Positions 18,168 to 27,321 of a stretch of DNA of 64,000 nucleotides are shown here, one piece after another; the stretch's first letter is position 1, and every line of letters begins with the position of its first letter. The translations under genes and the position numbers were made by a program. A model generated the notes under the pieces. That model did not search any database. It was not told the DNA's origin and was given only the letters and a program-made list of their open reading frames with translations. Source of the stretch: Trissonchulus latispiculum (taxonomy: Eukaryota; Nematoda; Enoplea; Enoplida; Ironidae); assembly GCA_030248195.1 (NCBI GenBank), contig JASAND010004371.1, forward strand, positions 19,589 through 83,588, written 5' to 3'.

Positions 18168-18708
18168 ATGAGGGTAAGGTTCCCATACTATTGATGACTT
18201 TTACAGACTTACGACTTTTACAGCTCTGCATGTGGCATTTTCAACCTACATACTCATAAGCATGTTGTGTAATAGTGGTCTTTACTTGTATGATCATGCC
18301 CTGCTTTAATTTAGAAATTTTGCATCAACAAAAAGAATGGGAATGATTTTGGAAAGTGGGCTCTTCGGCAGTCTCCTGTGGAATCGGAGGACACCGAGAG
18401 GCCATCGGGCAGCAGCGGAGGTACAAACGGCGTCCGTACGGCGTACGAAATATAAACGGTATACAGACCACAAACTGTTGGCACGAAATTTAGTAGTGTT
18501 TACAGCTGAAAAAATTAAAGTCTCGAATTTTACAGGAGCATTAAGGAGATCCAAGCGAACCGAATCCGGAATTATGGTGTCCGATCCAGCTTTGGCAAGA
18601 GACACGGAAAGACACAAACGATTGATTGCGGAACTCGAAGAAGATACGGACGAATTGAAAGAGACCTGTTCCAGAATGACCAGTATTGATTGTTCTCTCA
18701 AATTCTAG
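18168..18708 (+). pseudogene. Gene B 5' exons, copy 1 (frameshifted)
   Basis: Exon 1 is ATG AGG at 18168-18173 with donor gtaagg. Exon 2 starts at 18315 after ttaatttag and reads KFCINKKNGNDFGKWALRQS, then a Ser/Gly-rich linker. A small insertion near 18440 shifts the frame; the remainder continues in another frame as KYKRYTDHKLLARNLVVFTA and a charged helix (residues DTERHKRLIAELEED) to TAG 18706. Copy 2 (38834-39261) has the unshifted frame. The NLVVFTAEK-NLTG stretch faintly recalls a BEN domain, but I would not name it. The product looks nuclear and basic at first, then coiled-coil. Confidence 0.5.
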
Positions 18709-18886
18709 AGGCAGAAGAACCAGGTATGCAGGCATATGTTCATGCAAATAGTATTAATGCGTCAGACTCGGTTACCCGGTCGCCCTGTGACCCGATGACC
18801 GGCAGCCAGCAGCTATTGAACGTCCAAGCGGGAGACGAGATCAATCTTCGTAGTTTTGTGCATGTGGCGTTAACTATACGGGGTTA
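18709..18886 (+). pseudogene. Gene B downstream coding remnant, copy 1
   Basis: An open frame (EAEEPGMQAYVHANS, then SVTRSPCDPMTGSQ and NVQAGDEINL) continues in another frame directly after the stop that ends the previous segment. Copy 2 has the start of the same stretch (EEEPGMQAYVHANSI) but has lost about 80 bases. It is probably a decayed continuation of gene B. Confidence 0.35.
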
Positions 18887-19189
18887 GTTTTTCGTTATCG
18901 CTGTATACATATATAGTGCCCGCCCTCATATTGAACGGAGTCAAACCGCTCTCCTTCCTGGTTTTTCACGGAGTGACTCCTATCTTAGCTAGTCCTTAGG
19001 ACAGTCACAGTCATTTCAGGGTATATAGTGGTCAAAAATCGTTCAAATTTTGACTCACCACAATTTTTCTTTTTGAGTTCTCCCGGATCAGTAGTTGTCT
19101 AGGCCGAACGGGCACTTCTAGAATGACTCCTTAATGCGTTGGTAAATCAGGCTGCCTTGGCCGGCTCTACCGACCTCATACTGATTAAA

Positions 19190-19202
19190 CTTTATATATA
19201 AA

Positions 19203-19266
<64 letters not shown>
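19190..19266. repeat. (TA)n microsatellite
   Basis: A near-pure TA run of about 75 bases separates the two parts of the duplicated block in copy 1. Confidence 0.9.
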
Positions 19267-19273
<7 letters not shown>

Positions 19274-19471
19274 CTTAAGCAGTCCAACTTGTAGGTCTAA
19301 GCTGCTTTACAGCTGTTCCTAGATGAAATGCTTAAAAATACCTTCCCTTAACGTTATCCAATTTGGTGCTATATAATAAGGATAAAATATAAGTAAATCA
19401 TTCTATTATACTATATACACACAACAACAAGTATATAACTTTCAAACTGTTGCTGTCTGTCCAAATTTTCT

Positions 19472-20254
19472 TCAGTTTCGACTTAAACCAGCGGCTTCGA
19501 TAAAATTATCTATGTGGTCCTCATGTTTCCTTATTAGCAGAGGATCTGGAGGGTTGCCATACACATTATTTGCAAGCACACTGTTGGTCCTGAAATAGTA
19601 TTTAGTAGAAATATTTTTATACTGAAAAATTCTATACTTATATTTATATTTATATAATATTTATACTATACTATATTTATACTAAAATATTTCTATATAG
19701 TAGAAAGTAGAAGTATTTTTATACTGAAAAACTGGGCCCACATAATATCTCAATCATGGGTAGCAGTTGCAGCTTTGTGAAAGAATATATTCATCAGTTT
19801 AATTGATCAATTTAAAGCTAGGAAACATATAGGAGAAGAGCACGATACCAGCAATACACCTACCCATATGTCCATATTGGTGGATTTGGGCGTTAAGCAG
19901 GTTTGATTTGCGGGCACAACCTTTCCGGGCACTGAGTTCGCCCAAGGCAGTTGCTTTTGAGAGAATCTATGAGTCTTGGCATGGAAACAACCTCCTCGCA
20001 AAAATCGGAAAACAGAATAGTGACGGCAGCATGGGAGTTAGTGGCCATATTTTCCCCCAAGTGAGCACTTTTGGGAAAAGTGACCAGCAAATCTGCTACA
20101 AGCTGGTTAATGATATAGTGACGGAGCTTCTCATTTATGAGTAGCTCCTTTGTAGGGTAGACGGTTTTACTCTGCCACGGCACGTTTATACACACAGTCG
20201 GGCAGAGAGCACAGAGGCGAGCAATACTCTCTGTGTCTGGGACAACTGTGCAGA
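19472..20254 (-). pseudogene. Gene C 3' exons, copy 1 (one stop codon)
   Basis: The last exon, 19589 down to 19472, follows acceptor atactatttcag and reads RTNSVLANNVYGNPPDPLL then HEDHIDNFIEAAGLSRN and TGA. The preceding exon ends at 19864 (donor gtaggt). It is open upstream to about 20254 and includes TVVPDTESIARLCALCPT, NEKLRHYIINQLVADLLVTF and FCEEVVSMPRLIDSLKSNCL. The two join in phase. A single in-frame TAA near 19895 disrupts it, where copy 2 has TCA. Amino-acid changes between the copies are fewer than silent ones in the last exon. I do not recognise the family. Confidence 0.5.
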
Positions 20255-20259
20255 CTTGA

Positions 20260-21155
20260 TTCGCCGTCTATCGGATTGCTGTAATGGCAGTAATTTAACA
20301 ACAATAGTCCACAATCCTCATAGTGCAGAGCGAAGCAGATGCCTCTGCTTCCAAGATAACCACCCCACGGAGAGGTGATGGTGATACCCGAAAACCTAAT
20401 TTTCCCTCTTCAGCTAAAAAGCCCACGAGTGTTCGTTAACATATTGGGAGGTCGGAAGGAAAACGAGGAGCTAATGTGAATGTACTCTTCAGTTGTCTGC
20501 AAACCTACCACATTTAGGAGTAAGCTTATCTGAGAGTATGTTCCGTAGTAAAAAGTAGTATAAACCGTTCCCATAGTTCTCAAATGCCTGGAATTCCCAC
20601 TAAAACAGAAAAAGTATGGATGAAAGTAATAGTGAAAAACTTCATTCTATCGAAATAGTTGAATTTAAATTGCAAAACTAGGCTTACATATGTACATTTT
20701 ACCTTCACTAAACAGGCGAAAGAATAAACGAATGAATAAAGTTGTATTGATTTAGAACAATACTGTCATTCTTTGGCAAATTCCTATTGATTGAATTGTA
20801 TTAACAGATTTCTCAGCAAAAGTAGTGAATTATCTAATAGTAGACAGCCTGAACGTAAATCACATAATATCAAACAAATATTTTATCTATAGCAACATAG
20901 AAACTTTATTCAGCAGTATATTGATTTTTTCGAAATTCACAAGCACGCACGTCAAAACAGTAAACCTGAAAATCATCATTGTAGAAATGTTACAAAGTTT
21001 AAAGATATTATTGTTGCTGTTAGCTATATATAGACTGAAGTAAGACTTTGTCACTCACTAACTGAAATAATATGCTTAATATTTACAATTGTAAAACCAG
21101 TCAGCGAAATTAGTAATGAAATATGGATACTCTTTGAAATATGTTAGCTTCATTT
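20260..21155. other. No supportable gene
   Basis: 20.26-20.52 kb is of mixed composition and may hold more of gene C upstream, but all frames are interrupted. 20.6-21.15 kb is AT-rich without structure. An open frame at 20825-21043 is compositional noise. Confidence 0.35.
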
Positions 21156-21158
21156 GTA

Positions 21159-21421
21159 TTCATAAAATCAGGATTAAACTGGCGGATTAAATGGATAAAC
21201 TTAAACGGATTAACTTAAACGGATTAAAAGTGTATTCATAAAATATGGATTAAACTACTTAAACGACTTAATTTAATCCGTTTAAGTTAATTCGTTTAAG
21301 TCGCGGCTCAGTTTAATCCGTTTAAGTAGTTTAATCCGTGATTTTATGAATACGCATTTTTAATCCATTTAATCTGTTTAAGTTAATCCGTTTAAGTTAA
21401 TCCATTTAATCATTTTGTGAA
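21159..21421. mobile_element. Short palindromic MITE made of ttaatccgtttaag units
   Basis: The left half (cataaaatcaggattaaact onward) is mirrored by the right half (ttaatccatttaatcattttgtg). The interior repeats AACGGATTAA and its complement about ten times. The same unit fills the outer arms of the 4.86-6.76 kb foldback element, and both have aaggcccta next to an end, so they are probably one family, this one internally deleted. Confidence 0.65.
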
Positions 21422-21445
21422 AAGGCCCTAAGATAGAATACTTCA

Positions 21446-21781
21446 TTATTTTATAAAGCTGCTTGCAATACCACTGACTATTCCAATTAGAGGGCCAAGG
21501 AGAGCTGGGAGGAAACCACCGTTTTGAACAATAATTTGCTTCTTATCCTTAAGTTTCACCTTCTTGTCCCGGAGAGCTTGCAGTGTATTCACGTGTTTAG
21601 GCAAAGCCCTTTTGTCTGCTTCGGACAGTTCCACGTTCCCAAAAAGTACGTTCTCAATGCAGTCTAGGATTGTTTTGATTAGACCAAGATTACTATTTTC
21701 AATGATAGCTTCTCTGACCTTTTTCTTGCAGTTACAAAGATGTATGAGACAGGGAAGATTGCTTTCGAATCGCTTTGCCAT
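21446..21781 (-). CDS. Polinton/adintovirus pX/pVI-like membrane-active protein, 111 aa
   Basis: The C-terminal half has the pattern typical of this Polinton/adintovirus protein: a charged helix (KKVKLKDKKQIIVQ), then a glycine-rich hydrophobic tail (GGFLPALLGPLIGIVSGIAS). In this family the protein is compared with adenovirus core or membrane-lytic peptides, and a virion role is inferred. The N-terminal half is Leu-rich with a CNCKKKVREA segment. The frame is intact from ATG to stop. It lies about 100 bases downstream of the ATPase on the same strand, separated by three tttttattga repeats. The assignment rests on the shape of the tail and the neighbour. Confidence 0.65.
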   Translation of the reverse strand: MAKRFESNLPCLIHLCNCKKKVREAIIENSNLGLIKTILDCIENVLFGNVELSEADKRALPKHVNTLQALRDKKVKLKDKKQIIVQNGGFLPALLGPLIGIVSGIASSFIK

Positions 21782-21885
21782 TTCGCGTTTTTATTGACCA
21801 TCAATGCTTCTTGTGTATCAGCTTGATTTATGCATCGCGTATCTGTTTTTATTGATTTAACGTTTTTATTGATTCGGCGCAACAA

Positions 21886-22531
21886 CTATGAATTCTTCCC
21901 CGCTTTTATTGGTAGGTAGACTCCGGTCCGGTCGAAAATATCCGTTCTAAGGCGGTACTGCTCTGGAGTTTCCTGGTCAAGATCAATAAGGAGATAGCCG
22001 TGGGGACGTGAGGTTGCGTGGTTGAAAGATTCTATAAAGTAAAGTAGTGTTAGTCGGGAACATTTGTCGGGCGAGGTTCATTGCTGTTAACTTATCTGCT
22101 GGGTTTTTCATCAACACAATGTATTGGCAATTTATCCGGTTAGTCCGTTGTTTATCATAAAATAGGTCCTGGGTGATGTGAATGACGCTGCAAGACCAGT
22201 GATGGCATCCTCGGGTGAAAAGTCGAACCAGTTTAGAATCCTTTTTTACTTCATCCATTAGATCGTCTAGAATTAGTAAAATTGGTTCTGTGTTTCCCTT
22301 AAGTTGCTCCAGGTCCGGTAAGCCCTCTACAAACTCCGCATCTATTTTTTCGTACGCCGACTGCCACTCCGTAAAACACCAAATCACTCGCTTCGGGGGA
22401 TGTCGTAACAATCTATGTGCGTTTTGAACTAGTTTTGACACGAATGGTGTCTTCCCTGCTTTAGTCGGGGCAGAGACCATGCAGGTAAAGGGGTGCTTGA
22501 AGTAAAGAAAGTTACAAGGAATACAAGTCAT
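21886..22531 (-). pseudogene. Polinton/adintovirus A32-type packaging ATPase, frameshifted near the C-terminus
   Basis: An FtsK-HerA family ATPase that packages the genome of Polintons, adintoviruses and related viruses. Walker A is APTKAGKT (residues 21-28), Walker B ILLILDDLMDE (84-94), followed by HHWSCSVIHITQDLF, which carries the sensor-type polar residue of the family, and the NPADK/LARQMFP region. At about 22035 the family's C-terminal segment (HGYLLIDLD, then RLRTDIFDR) continues in the neighbouring frame to a TAG at 21886, so a one-base frameshift interrupts an otherwise complete gene. The ATG lies 20 bases inside the end of the upstream membrane-protein ORF. Confidence 0.85.
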
Positions 22532-22877
22532 CGAGATCGGTTTTTGTAAGGTAGATAGGTCCGAGATAAGCGCTTTCTATGTTTTTATTAATGTCGAGGC
22601 AAAGCTGAAAATTGTATACCTCTGAAATGAAGGGACAGTGCTTAGCTGTGGCGGTTACACAACTTCCTATCGAACATTCATAGTAGAGGTCAAGAATTGC
22701 ACTAAACTTGGGTGGAGTGTAGTAAACATATTTCCCTTGTTTGGGGATCCTTATCGTTCCGTCTGTCTGGTAGTCTACGTTAAGTGGTTCTTCGCAACTT
22801 CTCGTCAGAAGCCAAATATTCAAAGAAACAGTGACAGTTAAAGCTAAGGCAATGCAGACAACAATTCTAGTATCCAT
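22512..22877 (-). CDS. Small membrane protein of the Polinton block, 121 aa
   Basis: An N-terminal hydrophobic helix (residues 4-25, VVCIALALTVTVSLNIWLL) precedes a Cys-containing ectodomain with YYTPPKF and CSIGSCVTATAKHC. It is an intact frame overlapping the ATPase start by 20 bases, the compact packing typical of Polintons. A single-pass virion or membrane protein is inferred. A protein of similar build (one helix, about 130 aa) follows the protease in the other Polinton block at 63.3-63.7 kb, but the sequences are not clearly homologous. Confidence 0.5.
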   Translation of the reverse strand: MDTRIVVCIALALTVTVSLNIWLLTRSCEEPLNVDYQTDGTIRIPKQGKYVYYTPPKFSAILDLYYECSIGSCVTATAKHCPFISEVYNFQLCLDINKNIESAYLGPIYLTKTDLDDLYSL

Positions 22878-22880
22878 TCG

Positions 22881-23373
22881 CTAGTTCGTTGTAAATGAGC
22901 GGGACCTGTAAATGTGCCATTGGTTGGAAGGACTACTAATACGACTGGGAGTGATGACTGGCGCAGGCTTTTTGTAAAAAGAACTGGAAGTACTAGGTGT
23001 TTGTGTGGGCGTACAAGACGTATGACAAAAACTAGTAGTATGACTGGGTGTATGACTGGTAGTATGACTGGGTGTTTGTGTGGGTGCACAGGATGTATGA
23101 AAGAAACTAGTAGTATGACTGATAGTACTACTAGTAGTGTGCAAGAAGTACTGGAGGTACTGGGGGTACAGGGGGTACAGGGGGTACTGGGGGTACAGGG
23201 AGTACTGGGGGTACCGGGGGTACAGGGGGTACTGGGGGTACAGGGAGTACTGGAGCTACCGGGGGTACTGGGGGTACTGGGGGTACAGGGGGTACTAGGG
23301 GTACAGGGGGTACTGGGGTACTGGGGGTATTGGTGTTGAAACGTTCATATAAACGATCAAAGACTAGGTACAT
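22881..23373 (-). pseudogene. Proline-rich repeat ORF of the Polinton block
   Basis: It starts at ATG 23373 ([13 protein letters not shown]), then about 17 repeats of the triplet-coded VPP unit (from GTACCCCC-type 9-base repeats, 23155-23330). After a frame change near 23140 comes a Thr/Ser/His-rich stretch ([12 protein letters not shown]) down to 22881, just before the membrane-protein ATG. The orientation matches the other Polinton genes, so I take the minus strand as coding. A fibre- or spike-like or purely structural role is possible but not shown. The repeat probably slipped and caused the frame change. Confidence 0.4.
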
Positions 23374-23424
23374 TGTCAGTTTGACTTGTTAGTGAATACT
23401 GCGTGTTAACTCTGATTATGAATT

Positions 23425-23826
23425 ATGTTCTGGTGGTGTTGGTACGGGCTTAGAGAACTTGAATTCGAGATATGGAAAAAAAGTAGCAGAGATTTTCTAA
23501 CATTAGAGGCCACACTTCGGGATGCAGACAATTTCTCCTGCATCGACTCTTTTGGAGATCCAGTGTTAGCAGTATTGGACGAAGATGCTTTAGTTGGTGT
23601 TTGGGAAACGACCTGGGAAAAGTATTCCGAGCTGGAACGTTTGATACCCGAGGCTACCAATATGCATTTAGAATGGATGGTCGACATTATTAAGGATAGG
23701 ACTTCGTGGTGGCTTAGATTGCTGCAATGGGAGTCATCCAGAACCAAGGTTGGAAAATTCATACATGAGATAAATAGCCTCCGGGTTCGCTTCAAACAGC
23801 ATGAACTGGCTCTTCGGTACGGCTAG
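23425..23826 (+). CDS. Hypothetical acidic Trp-rich ORF, 133 codons
   Basis: The plus-strand frame has an acidic, Trp-rich, well-mixed composition (FGDPVLAVLDEDALVGVWET, LEWMVDIIKD, RTSWWLRLLQ) and is longer than expected by chance. It opposes the Polinton genes and overlaps the retropepsin-like fragment. I recognise no family. It may be an antisense shadow of a minus-strand gene, whose own frame (129 codons, Ser-rich) looks less protein-like. Confidence 0.25.
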   Translation: MFWWCWYGLRELEFEIWKKSSRDFLTLEATLRDADNFSCIDSFGDPVLAVLDEDALVGVWETTWEKYSELERLIPEATNMHLEWMVDIIKDRTSWWLRLLQWESSRTKVGKFIHEINSLRVRFKQHELALRYG

Positions 23827-24099
23827 GCCTCCTGCCATCGTAGACTTTACCGAAACATCCTTTTCTCGACCAGGGAGCACTCTGACCCTTTCCCTGATGC
23901 ACAAGTTGACCGCTGCAGCCAATGGGATATTGTACACAACCGATATCCCCTGCAGTTCAGCTGAGTTCAAGAACAACACTCGTCCGTAGTAGCTCGACAT
24001 GAAACCACCACCAGGATGAATGCTGTAGCCCATATCATACAGGAAGTCGTACCCTATCAGCATTTCCTGTTGTACACCAAGTTCGTGTCTCAGCCTGCG
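23734..24099 (-). pseudogene. Retroelement aspartic-protease-like fragment
   Basis: The frame opens after a stop at 24100 with LGVQQEMLIGYDFLYDMGYS. The LIGxDFL motif is the C-terminal hallmark of retropepsins in LTR retrotransposons. It is followed by CIRERVRVLPGREKDVSVKS, resembling the segment between protease and reverse transcriptase in Gypsy-like elements. The catalytic DTGA part upstream is missing and the frame ends at 23734, so this is a scrap. No LTR or reverse transcriptase is visible nearby. Confidence 0.5.
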
Positions 24100-24519
24100 T
24101 TAAAATTACGTGATTTCGTTGCCCCCCGTTTCTTACAGCTAGATTACGTTGTAGATATTGCCGCTTTTAACTTAGCTACCGTTTGCCCGATTATAGCCCA
24201 ATTACTAACACAAAGTTGTAGGTGTGGTAGTGGCTGCAAGATGTATTATATCGTAAATGGCGCACGGTCACCTCGTAACTTGTTGCCACATTTCGTCTTT
24301 TACCTGGGGCTATTTTCATATAAATGTTCTCTAGTTAGCGAGTCTAGCAGATAAACTACACTGTATGGTTTTGGGATACAAAAGTTGCACTAAAAGTCAC
24401 GCTAAAAAAGTGCTGATTTGCGGGGGGGATCCGGTACGCAATTGCGGGGGGTAGGCCGTTAGCGTTCTGAGCATGGCTCAGCTGCTCATAACAGAGAGCC
24501 TGCCTGCTGTCACAGTCTT

Positions 24520-25192
24520 CCGTGGGGGTCCCACTTTGCATTATCTACACGCTTTCATATAAGCGAGTGTCTGCTGTATGGGGTGACCGATTAGCCTAAA
24601 GCTTACTGTAGTTAAATTATTAATTATGTTAGTTAATTAATAATTAGGCTGATGCAATAAAAAATTAATTCGACAACTTTGATACATTGTTCTGCTCTTT
24701 CTAAGGCTATAAAAATAGTTGGACACTACATTCCTTCCAACTTCTGTATTATGAACCAATGTTTATATGACTAAGAAGAGAAGAAAAATGTAACAAAGTT
24801 GTCGAATCAGTTTTTTAATTGCATAAACCTAATTTAAGTTATAGCAAGAGTTTATAATAGCAAGAGTGGAAAGCTTGGCCCTTCCTAGAGGAAATGGCCT
24901 GCGAAATGTTCCGCACATTAAGGCCGAAATCTCGGTGGGGGGAGGTACCACTTACCGTTGTTCAGCATGTGTTTATGGTTATAGTTAATTAATTAAAATA
25001 ACTATATGAATTACCCACAGTAATTCTTAGGCTAATGGGCCAATCAGTGAGCAGACACACACTTATATGAAAGCGCTTAGATAGTGCAAAGTGGAATTTC
25101 CGGGGGGGGGGGTCCCGAGTTAACGCACCGAGCATATCTAGCATGATTTTTGCATGCTAGTGTAAGAGTGTCTCAGTCTTACTATCATACAT
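24520..25192. mobile_element. Degraded copy of the 3.66-kb foldback element with a nested MITE end
   Basis: The segments gggtcccactttgca, ctacacgctttcatataag, the region around ctacattccttcc (about 24729) and the mirror-image right arm (ending near 25190) match the element at 3662-4328. Bases 24846-24960 interrupt it with caagagtttataatagcaag and aaatctcggtgggggg, which match the left end of the next element at 25208. One MITE family therefore inserted into another. The left terminus is lost. Confidence 0.65.
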
Positions 25193-25207
25193 TCTTATTA
25201 CTGTTGG

Positions 25208-25852
25208 CAAGAGTTTCTAATAGCAAGAGTAAGACACCCCTAATAGTATTAGCTTGCGAGATGCTCGAAACATTAAGGCCAAAATCTCGGGGGGGGGGGG
25301 GCTTCTCAGCAAGTAAACATACAGCGCTGACAATTTTTAATAACGGAAGTTTTCGACAAATTCAATACTATAACTTCAGCTAGGAAAATCGTACAGCAAC
25401 AATTTTTATATCATTATGTTGCATAGACAGAGATCGTTTTGATGATCTAACAATTACATAGTTCGAGTTAGACAATCCCTCATAAATTATGCAGGAACGT
25501 AACGCATTGTGAAGAAATTATGCAATGCCTAAAAGATTTTCGTAGAAAGGATGTTTTATTGCCGGATTTGTAAGCGATTGCCTGAACCGAACTATATAAT
25601 TTCTATATCGTTTAAAATATCTCGTTCTACGCTATATAATGATATAAAAATTATTGCTTTACGAGTTTCTTAGCTCAAGTTATAGTATTTAATTTCTCTT
25701 AAACTTCCGTTTTTAGATAATATCTGCCTTATATGTTTACACGCTGAGAAGCCCCTCCCCTCCGAGATTTTGGCCTTAATGTTTCGAGCATCTTGTAAGC
25801 TTATTCTATTAGGAAAAGCTGAGTGTGTCACTCTTGGTATTAGAAACTCTTG
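25208..25852. mobile_element. CAAGAG-family foldback MITE
   Basis: The ends are CAAGAGTTTCTAATAGCAAG (left) and the complement of CAAGAGTTTCTAATACCAAG (right). The arms extend about 90 bases to a G-run (25290-25301) and a matching C-run region. Flanks are CTGTTGG (25201-25207) and CTATTAG (25853-25859), plausibly a 7-bp duplication with two transitions. The central 400 bases are AT-rich and non-coding. Confidence 0.7.
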
Positions 25853-25859
25853 CTATTAG

Positions 25860-26520
25860 TAAAAGTAACAAAACTAGGTCTCTCCAACAATGTTGTTAGA
25901 ATGCGTTCGGAGCGCCCCCCTAAATCATACAGTGATCGAGTGCTCGCCGCAACCATCTACCCTCTATCCAATGGCTAAACTCAAATGTCAAAGATAGTTC
26001 TTCTTCTTTGATGGATACATTTCAATAGTAGGACATTTTGAGAAGTTAGTGCGATGTTGAGTGCAATAAGAAAAGAATCAATAAATAAACATGGTACATA
26101 ACAGGAAAGGTCTGTTTTTAAAACAATATAACAACCCCCACAATTACTTGCAGCTGCAGCCCCTTCGTCCATTCTAGCTGAATATATAACAAAAACAAGC
26201 AGAGAGCGGAGAGGACCTGAAAGAGAAGTGCATCTGATTTATACATTTATACGTTCATACAATAAAACCAATTTCAAAGCTTGCCAGTGGGCCTCTGCTG
26301 GCAGACTTACATAAAACTAGATTACAGTCACCCGAAGTTTTTCTGTCCCCTCTACCACTCTGAAAGTGAGTGCAGTCAGGATTTCTATAATTGGTGGGAC
26401 GATTCTCCGGCAGGTAATCCTATGATTCATGTGATAACTGGCCTCATGACATTTAAGCGCAGTCGTGGAAAATTGTTAACATCAGGAAGAAAATTCTTAT
26501 AGAGGACAGAAAATTCAAGA
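25860..26520. other. No supportable gene
   Basis: Two weak possibilities exist. One is a 63-codon ATG frame on the minus strand (25981-26172, start MDEGAAAASNCGGC). The other is an exon-like piece on the plus strand (26321-26413) bounded by ag and gtaatc. Neither joins to anything. Confidence 0.3.
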
Positions 26521-27300
26521 ACAGTGTCATGGGGGGATCCCCCCATTTGTTAATCTGGATGGTTGAACGCCTCCGTAGTATCTACCGTCCATCAATACCG
26601 AAGGCTGTGACAGTAGAGTGTCCGAAAAAATTATACAGAATGCTGTGAAAATTTTTATTTTGCAGTATGGGAGGTTTTTCTGGACCCTATGAAAGTAGGT
26701 TGTAGAAAATTGGAGGGGAGGGGGGGCGGGGCGGAGCCATGCCCCCAAGTTTCCTGAAGCCTCAATTATCGCTGTGACAGGGAAGGGAGATGTTCTTTGT
26801 CCAAAAAATGCTTTTTGGGGGGCTGAGCCTTCTATCCTCACTTCCGAAATCTGATGTATATATATTAATTTAAAAAAAACTGGGGGGCATCATAGTTCCC
26901 CTGGAACTTTGGGTCTCCGGGGGGGTTTTTCATCAAAACAGGCTTGTTCTTAACGTTTTAGGCGTTTTTGCACCGTTTTAAGGCGATTTTAGGCCAAATT
27001 TTGGACAAATTTTTCAAAACATGACCATTTTTCTACCAAATTTAGCTAACTTTTTAAGTCCAAAAATCGTTGGGGAATGGGGGGGGGGTTCGGGTCGGGA
27101 GGTTGCCAAAAGTTGGGGGAGGGTAAGTAAAAAAATTTGGTCGAAAATTTTGGGGGGATACCCGCCAAGGAAACTATGGGGAGGCACAGTCTTCTTTCCT
27201 CACTTCAGAAATCTGATGTATATATATTAATAGTTTTTTGATGTCATGTAAGCTTCCAAATTTGGGGGGAGGGGCGCCCGATTTTTACTGCTCAAAGCGA
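26520..27300. repeat. G-tract repeat family, two adjacent copies
   Basis: G-runs at 26532, 26716-26735, 26882, 26918, 27077-27090 and 27265-27275 alternate with aaaatttttgg-type AT segments. Both halves end in the same aaatctgatgtatatatatta segment (26848-26870 and 27209-27231), so two related units lie in tandem. Confidence 0.5.
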
Positions 27301-27321
27301 AAATTGCGATACTAGCATTAT

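Larger units (their letters stand above)
17563..19105. repeat. Segmental duplication, copy 1 (5' part)
   Basis: From cctagaatgtcattgg onward this block is roughly 85-90% similar by eye to 38232-39647, colinear and in the same orientation. It includes two coding exons of different genes (A terminal exon, B 5' exons) and a conserved 3' stretch (18916-19105: gtgactcctatcttagctag and following). Shared order continues at 19.3-20.2 kb against 41.4-42.1 kb, where gene C lies. Copy 2 carries an insertion of about 1.7 kb between the two parts. Confidence 0.75.

Noticed and set aside
22914..23339. Plus-strand ORF of VLGVQG repeats
   Set aside because: Antisense shadow of the VPP-repeat ORF; the neighbouring virus-like genes are all on the minus strand.
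26321..26413. A 93-base exon-like piece with YNWWDDSPAG
   Set aside because: The acceptor lacks a pyrimidine tract and nothing joins to it.
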